Below are positions 9,668 to 16,732 of a stretch of 34,846 bases of DNA, piece by piece. Position numbers and translations under genes: made by a program. Source of the stretch: Alcanivoracaceae bacterium (GTDB lineage Bacteria; Pseudomonadota; Gammaproteobacteria; Xanthomonadales; Marinicellaceae). Where the stretch lies: contig JAESTH010000064.1 in NCBI GenBank assembly GCA_016763695.1, positions 1 through 34,846 of the forward strand, given 5' to 3'. Every line of letters starts with the position of its first letter. Position 1 is the first letter of the stretch. The notes beneath the pieces were generated by a model, which saw only the letters and a program-made list of their open reading frames with translations, made no database searches and was not told where the DNA came from.

Positions 9668-10815
9668 AACAACTACCAGTCACCCAAAACGGTAAGATAG
9701 ATTCGGCAGCTTTATCAAAAATGGCTAAACCTTTGCAACAACAGGAGTATGTTGCTGCAACAAATAAAAGTGAGCACATCATGCTAGAAGTGCTGTCGAG
9801 CGAACTGCATTTAGATATAAAAACCATCAGTATGAGCGCCAACTTTTTTGATATTGGAGGTCACTCTTTATCATTGTTAAATATAGTTCAAAAACTAAAT
9901 GATAATGGTGTACAAAGCAGCATTAAACAATTCTATGAATATGAAACGTTAAAAGAAATATGCAGTGCCAGTAGCGGTGCTGAAAACTATTCGGAAAATG
10001 ATTCTTTACTGAAGTTAAATACATCAACCAAAGGAACACCATTGTACTTGGTACATCCAATGGGAGGTAGGGCTGACTGCTATAAACAATTAGCCAAACA
10101 TTTAGAGAACATTGCTCCAGTATTTGGCATACAGGCTCCCTTCGTAGCCAATCGCGATTTTTCATTTACCAGTCTTTTTGAATTGGCAGAATATTATGCC
10201 CATGCCATCTTAATGAAGCAACCTGAAGGACCCTATAGACTAGGTGGTTGGTCTGTTGGCGGATTACTTGCACAAAAAATTGTTCATGTTTTAAACCAAG
10301 CTGGAAAAGAGGTCGAATATTTTGTTGGTTTAGACAGCTTTATGATCATGCCTTATCAACAGCAGAGCAGTGACTTTGAGGCATTAAAAAAGGTTGTTGC
10401 AACAGTCAGAAAAGAAAAAGATATTGGTGAAAGTTTTTTCCCAAGAGGTATAGAAAATAAGAGTCTGAAACAACAAATAGATATCACAATCAAACTATTA
10501 AAATTAGATGATAGTGAAACGAGTAAACAACAACTTATCCAAAGTTTTACATTTGGAATAAATTTTTTTAAAGCCAAAATTTCATTATCTCCGCAAAATA
10601 TCAGTAAAAAATCGATCTTATTCATAGCTAAAAACAATACTAACAAACAGCTAATCAAGGATGGGTGGAAAAAAGCCATTTGTTCGGCTATTAATGATTA
10701 TAAATATGTAGAAGCAAGACATCTTCATATATTGGAAGGTGAAAGTTTTATACAAATAGCCGATAAAATATTATCTGATTTAAATAATATTGATCTTATA
10801 AATAAAAGAGCTTAA
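9664..10815 (+). CDS. NRPS C-terminal part: A10 motif, carrier protein and type I thioesterase
   Basis: This frame holds the missing end of the synthetase before it. It opens with LKQLPVTQNGKID, the A10 motif of the third adenylation domain. Next comes a carrier domain with FFDIGGHSL (attachment serine 68), then a thioesterase with GGWSVGG (nucleophile Ser197), Asp in VGLDSF (224) and His in ARHLHI (353). The thioesterase should release the peptide by hydrolysis or cyclization. The spacing from YMIP in the first frame to NGKID in this one equals that in module 2 if one T is added to the GTTTG run at 9662-9666. So this is one gene with a single-base deletion or a sequencing error. The TTG at 9664 could start a free-standing protein but has no visible ribosome site, and half an A-domain lid is not a sensible N-terminus. 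Confidence 0.9.
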   Translation: MKQLPVTQNGKIDSAALSKMAKPLQQQEYVAATNKSEHIMLEVLSSELHLDIKTISMSANFFDIGGHSLSLLNIVQKLNDNGVQSSIKQFYEYETLKEICSASSGAENYSENDSLLKLNTSTKGTPLYLVHPMGGRADCYKQLAKHLENIAPVFGIQAPFVANRDFSFTSLFELAEYYAHAILMKQPEGPYRLGGWSVGGLLAQKIVHVLNQAGKEVEYFVGLDSFMIMPYQQQSSDFEALKKVVATVRKEKDIGESFFPRGIENKSLKQQIDITIKLLKLDDSETSKQQLIQSFTFGINFFKAKISLSPQNISKKSILFIAKNNTNKQLIKDGWKKAICSAINDYKYVEARHLHILEGESFIQIADKILSDLNNIDLINKRA

Positions 10816-10856
10816 ATAGCAAGTATGAGAGAAATGGTGAAAATAATTGGACAACT
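10720..10856 (+). repeat. NRPS gene-junction repeat, copy B
   Basis: Second copy of the junction at 68-204. It contains the thioesterase 3' end, the stop, the same 9-nt spacer and the first codons of another synthetase. Homology stops after CAACT at 10856, which marks a likely deletion or recombination breakpoint. Confidence 0.9.
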
Positions 10857-10863
10857 ATCCTGA
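10825..10863 (+). pseudogene. Remnant start of a third NRPS gene (docking-domain codons)
   Basis: The frame reads MREMVKIIGQLS and then TGA. The first eleven codons match MREIVKIIAQL at the start of the large synthetase at 173, at the same 9-nt distance from the preceding stop. After that the sequence is unrelated. It is best read as the stump of a further tandem synthetase removed by deletion. A functional 12-residue peptide is unlikely. Confidence 0.8.
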
Positions 10864-10872
10864 TACATGGAT

Positions 10873-10916
10873 GATGGGTTGTGCACCCATCGGATAGGTC
10901 ACCCCTTTGGTGGGGT
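10873..10916 (+). terminator. Two consecutive hairpins downstream of the NRPS operon
   Basis: GATGGGT (10873-10879) pairs with ACCCATC (10885-10891) over a 5-nt loop. ACCCC (10901-10905) pairs with GGGGT (10912-10916). No U-run follows, so intrinsic termination is not certain. They lie immediately after the deleted third synthetase start. Confidence 0.4.
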
Positions 10917-10920
10917 TGTG

Positions 10921-10949
10921 GTAGAGACGCCCTATTAGGGCGTCTCTAC
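10921..10949. repeat. TAGAGAC-type palindrome, copy 1
   Basis: A perfect 12-bp inverted repeat, GTAGAGACGCCC and its complement around a TATTA loop. It shares its ends with the elements at 14710 and 31954, and its core and loop with the latter. It lies about 105 nt after the last NRPS stop and could act as a terminator or RNA stabilizer, or be a small mobile repeat. Confidence 0.85.
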
Positions 10950-11069
10950 GGTTTCATCAAAACCGAGCAGTGTTTTAAACTAGCGAATATCTGGTAGTAT
11001 CAAGTAGTATCAAGGACAAGCATCTTAGATAATGAGTGAATTACTTTTTCGATGGGTTCCGCCTGCCGC

Positions 11070-11182
11070 TAAGATATGTCACTCCCAGGAGTCTTTGCCA
11101 TAGCTGCTCTGATTGGATTTAAATCTACATAAGTCAGGTAAGTAATGCCCTTTTATCAAGTAATGCCTGACTCTTGAAGCGA
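11070..11182 (-). pseudogene. REP-associated tyrosine transposase (RAYT) fragment 1
   Basis: On the minus strand one frame reads [15 protein letters not shown] and a shifted frame continues YLTYVDLNPIRAAMAKTPGSDIS. These are the conserved C-terminal blocks of IS200-like RAYT proteins. The copy is frameshifted and lacks the N-terminal catalytic part, so it is dead. The rest of 10950-11369 shows no gene; a direct repeat TAGTATCAAG lies near 10993-11016. Confidence 0.75.
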
Positions 11183-11369
11183 GATTTCATACTGAGATAC
11201 TTTAGAAATATCAAATAGTTAGCTTATATATTGGCGAATTTGGTACGAATCGCGGCCAACCCTCAGTTTAGTATATTTTTAAGAGTATCCTGTATGTTTT
11301 TTATATGGAATTTATCTTAATTAAATGGTTGAGTTGTAAGATTACATATTTTGCTAAGATCAAATTTTT

Positions 11370-11984
11370 TTATTGTATAGTTTTTAGTTTTTCTGTATTT
11401 TTAATAATTAACAAGTATAGCAATATTAACATTAGTACTGGAATAGGATTAATTACTATTAATATAACAATAGGGAATAAAATTAGTTTATTGTAAGAAA
11501 TATTATTATAACCATACAGAACTCTTGATAAACCAAAAATTATAAGACCAACATATGAAATTAAACTACTTATCATAGGTGCTATTAACGCCTCAGAAAT
11601 TCCACTAGCCAACCTTTTTGGATCGTTTGTTCCTATTGAAGATATCTCAAAATATAAAAATGCTAATTTCATTAATGTATATAAAATGGCTAGTAGCAAC
11701 GAAAAGGACAAGGCTAGTCCGATTTTTGACATAGTGTTGCCTTTTGCATTATTACTGTCATCACGTTTATTCTTTTCTGCATTATTTGTTAATATCAAAT
11801 CTTGAACTACGATTTCATAGGCTGAGGCTAAAGACTTTATAGATTCATAAGATGCTTTTCCTGTTTTTTCTATCCTTTGTACAGTTCTTAAGCTTAAACT
11901 ACTTACTTCTGCTAAATGGCTTTGAGTCCATGCTTTGGATTTTCTTTTGTTTATTAACAGCTTTTTGTCTATATTTTCTTTCAT
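11370..11984 (-). CDS. XRE-family HTH regulator with C-terminal membrane domain
   Basis: A 204-residue protein. Residues about 10-65 form a helix-turn-helix of the XRE/Cro type (WTQSHLAEVSSLSLRTVQRIEK), which should bind DNA. Residues from about 85 on hold roughly four hydrophobic segments, so it is probably anchored in the inner membrane. A linker rich in N, K and D lies between the two parts. A Shine-Dalgarno-like AGGA lies 8 nt before the ATG. The promoter region carries a 24-bp perfect palindrome (12017-12040), which suggests autoregulation. It is the only intact gene among transposon debris, and no target gene is adjacent. What it senses is not visible. Confidence 0.8.
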   Translation of the reverse strand: MKENIDKKLLINKRKSKAWTQSHLAEVSSLSLRTVQRIEKTGKASYESIKSLASAYEIVVQDLILTNNAEKNKRDDSNNAKGNTMSKIGLALSFSLLLAILYTLMKLAFLYFEISSIGTNDPKRLASGISEALIAPMISSLISYVGLIIFGLSRVLYGYNNISYNKLILFPIVILIVINPIPVLMLILLYLLIIKNTEKLKTIQ

Positions 11985-12016
11985 TATTATTCCTAAGTAA
12001 ATTTAGACTTTCTATA

Positions 12017-12040
12017 TTACTAATATTTAAATATTAGTAA
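12017..12040. promoter_or_regulatory. 24-bp perfect palindrome over the XRE regulator promoter
   Basis: TTACTAATATTT is followed directly by its exact reverse complement. On the minus strand a TTGTCA box stands 16 nt before TAATAT, and that -10-like box lies inside the palindrome. This is the expected place for an operator bound by the dimeric regulator encoded just downstream. Pairing is visible; binding is inferred. Confidence 0.6.
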
Positions 12041-12165
12041 ACGACTTTATTATGACAATCTTGTGCCAATTTTCTATTTTAATACATTATTCCGTTTTTC
12101 TAAACAAAATAATTAATGGGCATAGTCTGTATGAGGGTTTGTGGTGATTCCTTACAAAAGTTCCA

Positions 12166-12325
12166 TTAATCAACATAACCAATTGGTTTATTGCAATAAA
12201 TAATAACTTCAAATAAATTTGTATTAACACATTTATTAACTTTTAACTCCCTTGGAGAATAACCAAATTGTCGTTTAAATTCACGGTTAAACTGAGCTTG
12301 ATTGGCATTTTTTCCATTTAACAAT
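12166..12325 (-). pseudogene. AraC-family regulator C-terminal fragment
   Basis: The minus strand reads LLNGKNANQAQFNREFKRQF, then GYSPRELK and about 25 further residues to a stop. This matches the last helix-turn-helix of AraC/XylS regulators (FsRxFKrxfGxSPxxyR). The first HTH and the sensor domain are absent, and the upstream side runs straight into a RAYT fragment. It is a truncated remnant. Confidence 0.65.
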
Positions 12326-12332
12326 TGTTCAT

Positions 12333-12368
12333 CATGGCAGCTCAGATTGGCTTAAGGTCAACATAGGC
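12333..12368 (-). pseudogene. RAYT fragment 2
   Basis: The minus strand reads AYVDLKPI, a stop, then AAM, matching the AYVDLNPIRAAM block of RAYT proteins also seen near 11100. Only this short piece remains, with an in-frame stop in place of Arg. Confidence 0.55.
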
Positions 12369-12375
12369 CATTGTA

Positions 12376-12632
12376 TCATTCAAATGTGTGTAATTTAAGC
12401 AATTGAGTTACACTATTCAATGGCAATTGAATAAAGGGGTAATGATGTTGTGTGGGCCATTAGATAATAGAAATCTGTCCCGTAGGTTAACACTTGCCCC
12501 TTACATTAACTCCGCAAATACGAACTGTATCTTGTGCATAGCTTAAGACTAATAGCACGAATAATTTACAAGGGTGTATGGAAGTTAATCATTCAATTAC
12601 CAGCAATATTATAACTCACACATGAGGTTAGT
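12376..12632 (+). other. Non-coding flank of the IS110 element; possible bridge-RNA region
   Basis: No open frame is convincing here. GTGTAA/TTACAC (12388-12413) and TTCAAT/ATTGAA (12416-12431) form small inverted repeats. AAGGGGTAA (12434-12442) can pair with TTGCCCCTT (12494-12502) around a 51-nt internal region. IS110-group elements carry a structured bridge RNA upstream of the transposase gene, and this stretch has the right position and length. That function is inferred. Confidence 0.35.
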
Positions 12633-13094
12633 ATGGTTTTTTTTGGCATTGATATTTCTAAATTAACATTTGATGTAACCGTTTTGATTGAAGACAAATC
12701 GCAACATAAAAAGTTTGATAATAATTTACAAGGGTTTTCACATTTTCATAAATGGATTAAATCGCTAAAATCTGAAAGCTATATTTGCATGGAAGCAACA
12801 GGAATTTATAGCATGCATTTAGCTTTGTATTTAGTAAAGAGAAAATACAAAACGATTGTGTCGAATCCTTACAAAATAAAGAATTATGCGCGAATGAAAA
12901 TGAACCGTAACAAAACAGATAAAGCAGATTCCTTGTGTGTTGCTCAATATTGTAAAAATCTTTACCGAGAAAACGAAATAGATAATCAAATCTATGTTCC
13001 TAAAAGTAAATATTTTCAAAGGCTACAAGCTCTAGTTACTCGCTTGGAACAAGTAAAATTACTTAGAGTACAATTAGGTGAATTCATAATTTAA
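12633..13094 (+). pseudogene. IS110-family transposase, N-terminal half (DEDD domain)
   Basis: Residues 1-153 carry the RuvC-like DEDD domain: Asp7 in GIDISK, Glu54 in CMEATG, and Asp96 and Asp99 in NKTDKADS. GAGG lies 5 nt before the ATG. The frame ends after LRVQLGEFII, where family members continue through a helical linker. Bases about 13070-13130 look scrambled and the linker is lost, so this half alone should be inactive. Confidence 0.85.
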
Positions 13095-13114
13095 ATTGGC
13101 ATGTTTATGATTTC

Positions 13115-13659
13115 ACCCTGTTAACCATTTAGAATCAACGCTAGATAAAGTTTCTATAAAATTTATAAGACAGACAATCAAGCAATTAGAAAAACAAATA
13201 ACCGATGTGAAAAATTCAATTGTGGAATGTGTTAATCAAGACTTAATGTTGAAAAAACAAGTAAAACTTTTGATTACAATTGATGGAATTGGAGAAGCAA
13301 CAGCTTGGTCTATACTGGCCTATTTGGGTGATATTTCATTATTTTCAACATCAGGACAAGTGACTAGTTTTGCTGGGATCAATCCTTGTATAGAAGACTC
13401 AGGAACAAGTTTAAAAACATCAAGATTGTCGAAAATGGGGCATAAACGTTTACGCAAATCATTATATATGCCTGCAATAACGGCTAAGAAACATAATCCA
13501 GTTCTCATTGAGTTTTATGATAAATTATTGAATAAAGGCAAACCAAAGAAAGTAGCCATTTGTGCGGTGATGAGAAAGTTGTTGGTGATTGCTTATGGAG
13601 TTTTGAAGTCAGAAATGGCATTTGATCCATTATATAAAAAACCTCAGACCTTAGACTAG
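13115..13659 (+). pseudogene. IS110-family transposase, C-terminal half (Transposase_20 domain)
   Basis: The open stretch resumes with NHLESTLDKV after a stop and reads to LD at 13659. It contains IDGIGEATAWSILAYLGD and FAGINPCIEDSGTSLKTSRL, then SKMGHKRLRKSLYMPA. These are the helix-hairpin-helix and the serine-containing domain of IS110 transposases. A start exists at GTG 13207, but the domain is normally fused to the DEDD half. With the frame break the transposase is probably dead unless frameshifting restores it. Confidence 0.85.
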
Positions 13660-13660
13660 T

Positions 13661-13752
13661 CTTATCCACATATCCACAGGAGCGATTGCCAGCGGAGAAA
13701 CCTTTAGGATTATTTCATAGCGGCAATCTTTGCCTGTGGGTATGTGGGTAAG
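13661..13752. repeat. Long imperfect inverted repeat next to the IS110 end
   Basis: CTTATCCACATATCCACAGG (13661-13680) pairs with 13733-13752 at 18 of 20 positions. GATTGCC (13684-13690) pairs with GGCAATC (13722-13728). The loop is about 31 nt. The left arm contains TTATCCACA, identical to a consensus DnaA box, but a single box means little. It may be a REP-like element tied to the adjacent RAYT remnant. Confidence 0.7.
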
Positions 13753-13943
13753 ACGAACTGAAATTTATATTTAAAAATGGCTTGAATTTTAAGACAGTAT
13801 CTACACGTTAATAAGGCACGTTCATCAAGCAATGCCTGGCTCTTGAACCTACTTTCCCAGAAGTGACCTGTGACTTTGTCTTCAATATTTGATATTCTGG
13901 CAATATACTCATTAAGCAGTTTCATAAACCAGCTGATACTCAT
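13710..13943 (-). pseudogene. RAYT fragment 3
   Basis: The minus strand reads [17 protein letters not shown], then [19 protein letters not shown] and DERALLTC. This is the conserved C-terminal half of RAYT transposases. After LLTC (about 13803) the frame leaves the family. The HUH motif and catalytic Tyr are missing, so it is a remnant, although its open frame of 77 codons looks like a small gene. Confidence 0.75.
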
Positions 13944-14203
13944 AGTATATCAGGGACAGGCTGAGGTACCCCCAATTTAATGGACACTGAAGTCAAAAGC
14001 CGTTGACAATTTAACGACTTTTCTTCTTTTAGTAGCTGATTCTTAATAGGTGAAGACCATCTAAACTCCCAATAATATCGCTATTAATGAATGGTTTTTG
14101 GCAATAAATATGATTAAAATGCAGGAATGGCATTTATGATTCGAATTTAGTATTAATAATGGCTAGGGCTGACACCACTTATTAAAAAGTATTGATCAAA
14201 AAT
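13944..14203. other. Intergenic region without a recognised gene
   Basis: On the minus strand the open frame of RAYT fragment 3 continues upstream, but no clear homology is left. A short minus-strand frame ending KRRKVVKLSTAFDFSVH just before 13976 could be another transposase tail; I do not recognise it. The promoter of the gene at 14204 should lie here, but I see no clear boxes. Confidence 0.4.
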
Positions 14204-14557
14204 ATGACTAGATTTTATTTACTATGCCTCATTTTTTTATTAACAAATATTGTAGTAGCTAAGGAGAATGATGCCACCACCAGTACAAATTTATTTAGTA
14301 AAGAGCGACACGGAATAAGGTTGCACCGCAAAGGTGATTATAAAAAAGCTTATAAAAAACTATATGAAGCAGCCACATGGGGCTTAAAATATTCTCAATA
14401 TTTTCTGGCAATCATGTATTTGAAAGGGCAGTATATTAAACAGGATATCATCATAGGTATGGGATTGTTGGCGGTTGAGAATGAAGCTGATATTAAAGGA
14501 CGAAAAAAATTGTTTGAAAATATATATGCCAGTTTGTCAGATAAACAAACAAAGTAG
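14204..14557 (+). CDS. Small exported Sel1-like repeat protein
   Basis: A 117-residue protein. Residues 1-19 are a signal peptide (hydrophobic core LLCLIFLLTNIVV, then AKE). Residues about 40-85 resemble one Sel1-like TPR unit (GDYKKAYKKLYEAATWGLKY, then SQYFLAIMYLKG). Such repeats usually mediate protein contacts in the periplasm. I chose ATG at 14204 over TTG at 14192 because the signal peptide then begins MTRF. No strong ribosome site is visible. It is convergent with the dehydrogenase at 14748, and a 26-bp palindrome lies between them. Function is unknown. Confidence 0.65.
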   Translation: MTRFYLLCLIFLLTNIVVAKENDATTSTNLFSKERHGIRLHRKGDYKKAYKKLYEAATWGLKYSQYFLAIMYLKGQYIKQDIIIGMGLLAVENEADIKGRKKLFENIYASLSDKQTK

Positions 14558-14709
14558 ATGCAAAGGTAACGGATTACATAGGTAAATTTGGCATGAAAGC
14601 AAAACATCTTAAATGTTCAGAATCTCTTGATGTGGGTTCAAGAAGGCCTATTGTCAACTGTGAACATTATTATGTATCATGTAGGCGGGCATTTTGAAAT
14701 AGATTGAGG

Positions 14710-14735
14710 TAGAGACAAGGCATGCCTTGTCTCTA
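14710..14735. repeat. TAGAGAC-type palindrome, copy 2
   Basis: A perfect 26-bp palindrome: TAGAGACAAGGCA followed directly by its reverse complement. It shares only the TAGAGAC/GTCTCTA ends with copies 1 and 3; the core differs but stays self-complementary. It lies between two convergent genes and may terminate both. Confidence 0.9.
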
Positions 14736-14747
14736 GGTATTTAATAA

Positions 14748-15515
14748 TTATTTAGCTTGTAATCTAATAGCACCATCCAATCGAATAACAGAACCGTTTA
14801 AATATGTGTTTTCAATGATATGAGCCATGGTGTCTGCAAATTCAGCAGGGTTGCCCAAACGAGATGGGAATGGTACGGCTGCCCCCAATGATGCTTTGAC
14901 TTCATCTGGCATGCCTGCAACCATAGGGGTCATAAATACACCTGGTGCGATAGTCATTACCCGTACACCTATGCGGGTAAACTCTCTTGCCATGGGTAAA
15001 GTCATACCAATAATTCCTGCTTTTGAGGCAGAATAGGCGGCTTGTCCTATTTGGCCTTCGTAGGCAGCAATAGAGGCTGTATTGATAATAACACCACGTT
15101 GTCCATCTACATCGGCTTCATTATTTTGCATAATATTGGCAGCCGTTTTTGAGATGTTAAAACTGCCTATCAAGTTGATTTGTATGGCTTTAGAGAAGTA
15201 ATCTGTAGCCATGGGAGCTTCACGCCCCAAAACTCTGCCCGCAGCTATGACACCTGCACAATTAATGGCAACGTTGATACCACCTAAAAAGTCATTGGCC
15301 TGTTGGCATGATGAAATCACATTTTCTTCATTGCTGACATCAGTTTTGACAAAATGTGCTCTGGAACCAAGTTCGCTCAAAACTGACTGAGCAGCTTCTT
15401 CATTAATATCAAATAATGATACCCTGCCTCCATCGGAGATGATTTTTCTTGCACATGCCAGTCCAAGACCTGATACACCACCTGTGATTATGGCTTTGAC
15501 GTTGTTTGTTTTCAT
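14748..15515 (-). CDS. Short-chain dehydrogenase (3-hydroxyacyl-CoA dehydrogenase type 2-like)
   Basis: A 255-residue classical SDR oxidoreductase. The NAD(P)-binding TGGVSGLG is at 11-18, NCAG at 85-88, and the catalytic Ser148, Tyr161 and Lys165 (YSASK) are all present. The long insert around 95-140 and the C-terminus ending LDGAIRLQ resemble type II 3-hydroxyacyl-CoA / 2-methyl-3-hydroxybutyryl-CoA dehydrogenases, which act in isoleucine and short-chain fatty acid breakdown. That substrate is inferred from family likeness, and a FabG-like role cannot be excluded. It follows the hydrolase at 15539 on the same strand with a 23-nt gap, so the two may be cotranscribed. Confidence 0.85.
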   Translation of the reverse strand: MKTNNVKAIITGGVSGLGLACARKIISDGGRVSLFDINEEAAQSVLSELGSRAHFVKTDVSNEENVISSCQQANDFLGGINVAINCAGVIAAGRVLGREAPMATDYFSKAIQINLIGSFNISKTAANIMQNNEADVDGQRGVIINTASIAAYEGQIGQAAYSASKAGIIGMTLPMAREFTRIGVRVMTIAPGVFMTPMVAGMPDEVKASLGAAVPFPSRLGNPAEFADTMAHIIENTYLNGSVIRLDGAIRLQAK

Positions 15516-15538
15516 GAATTTACCTTTAAAATTTAAAG

Positions 15539-16561
15539 TCAGCTAATAGGAGCGCTGATCGGTTGCATAATATAGCATAGACAGTCGTGTCTAATTGCCT
15601 GAATATTTTGGGTTATCATCGCAGGGACAAAGCTCTTGTTGCAAACTACTTTGTTACCAGCAATGGTGAAATATGTTGAGGTGACATCATTGTCGCTTTC
15701 ATCGGTTACCACTAAAGGCATGGTTTTTTGTTGTGTCAATTGTTGATTTAACTGACCAAATTCTTCACCTGTTTCGATTTGGTGGAAATTTAAAAAGTCT
15801 AAGTCATTGACCAGTATGAATTCGTGATCATGTTGTATAAAGCTATAATCTATGTTGGCCTTAATTTTAACAGTGGCAAAAATTTTATATACTTTCTGGT
15901 GTTCCAAAATACCAGGTACCTGTATAAGGTTTGACTGACTTAATAATAGTTCTAAAAACGTATGTGTCTGTTCGGTACCATCAGATGTACCAGACAAACC
16001 ACATTCAACGGTAACTGAAGGGCAAAATTGAGCAAAGGCACCTGATTGAATTCCATACGGGCTGGTAAAATAGATCATGGTGTCAGAGAACAGAGAGGCC
16101 AGGTTTAAAAACTGTGGGTCAAGTGAGTTGATGCCTGAATAGTGAGGGTTTCTACCTGAGTTATTATGAATGTCAACACTGGCAAAAGGCTTGTGAAGTT
16201 TCATGATATCGGTAATTTCATGCATGGTTGTTGCAATTGGGCAGTCCAGTTTTAAGTGGCTGGGCCATGATCGATTAAAGTCAGGTTGTTCATCAAGCTG
16301 TCTGACATTATATCTGGCAGCCTGAACATTGCCAAAAAGTATACTCAGCGATCTTGGTAAAATATGCTGATGATTATTTAAATAATCTTTTAAGGCATCC
16401 CAACCAGTATATTCGTCACCATGTTGTAATATTGAGATAAAAACAGGCCGCTTAATTTTGCCTTGAAGGTGTACTAATGTATGATTATCTAATTTGGTGT
16501 GTAGCTGGTCAGCAGAAAGGTTCAACAAACCTTCTGGCAAGTGATTAAGTTGAGTTATCAT
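15539..16561 (-). CDS. M14-family zinc hydrolase (succinylglutamate desuccinylase/aspartoacylase type)
   Basis: A 340-residue cytosolic hydrolase of the AspA/AstE branch of M14. The zinc ligands are probably His47 and Glu50 (LQHGDE) and His132 (DIHNNSG). GNVQAARYNVR and DFNRSWP form the substrate-carboxylate region (79-100), and Glu186 (VTVECG) is the likely catalytic base. The C-terminal ~110 residues form a beta-rich domain typical of the family. Substrates are N-acyl amino acids or amidated peptides; which one cannot be told. The gene is divergent from the ABC operon at 16733, with a 171-nt region between. Confidence 0.8.
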   Translation of the reverse strand: MITQLNHLPEGLLNLSADQLHTKLDNHTLVHLQGKIKRPVFISILQHGDEYTGWDALKDYLNNHQHILPRSLSILFGNVQAARYNVRQLDEQPDFNRSWPSHLKLDCPIATTMHEITDIMKLHKPFASVDIHNNSGRNPHYSGINSLDPQFLNLASLFSDTMIYFTSPYGIQSGAFAQFCPSVTVECGLSGTSDGTEQTHTFLELLLSQSNLIQVPGILEHQKVYKIFATVKIKANIDYSFIQHDHEFILVNDLDFLNFHQIETGEEFGQLNQQLTQQKTMPLVVTDESDNDVTSTYFTIAGNKVVCNKSFVPAMITQNIQAIRHDCLCYIMQPISAPIS

Positions 16562-16732
16562 ATATTTTTGAAATTTTCCGAACTTTTTATAATAGAGTTA
16601 TTCTAAAACTCTTGGTAATTGCTAATATGTTATTTAATACACTTGATTTTTTTTTGTAAATTGGTAAAAATAACGACCGCTAATTCTAACACATAAATCA
16701 GAGAAGCATAATAAAAATATTTGAGGAAAAGC

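Larger units (their letters stand above)
12633..13659 (+). mobile_element. IS110-family insertion sequence (coding part; true ends not determined)
   Basis: The two halves of an IS110-type transposase lie head to tail in different frames. IS110 elements usually lack simple terminal inverted repeats, so I cannot place the ends. A 30-bp imperfect inverted repeat starts directly after the transposase stop (13661). Related elements often target REP-like palindromes, so that repeat may be target rather than element. Confidence 0.7.

Noticed and set aside
9655-9670. Programmed -1 frameshift in the NRPS gene
   Set aside because: GTT-TGA lacks a canonical X-XXY-YYZ slippery site, and two unrelated genes show the same kind of single-base loss.
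226-9842. Open frames of 60-82 codons on the minus strand across the NRPS gene
   Set aside because: They lie opposite well-conserved C, A and T motifs, have no ribosome sites and no recognisable content.
10825-10863. Leader peptide or regulatory short frame after the thioesterase
   Set aside because: Its codons match the start of the neighbouring synthetase, so a gene stump explains it better.
13661-13680. Replication origin, because of a consensus DnaA box TTATCCACA
   Set aside because: A single box inside an inverted repeat beside an insertion sequence, with no box cluster and no dnaA or dnaN nearby.
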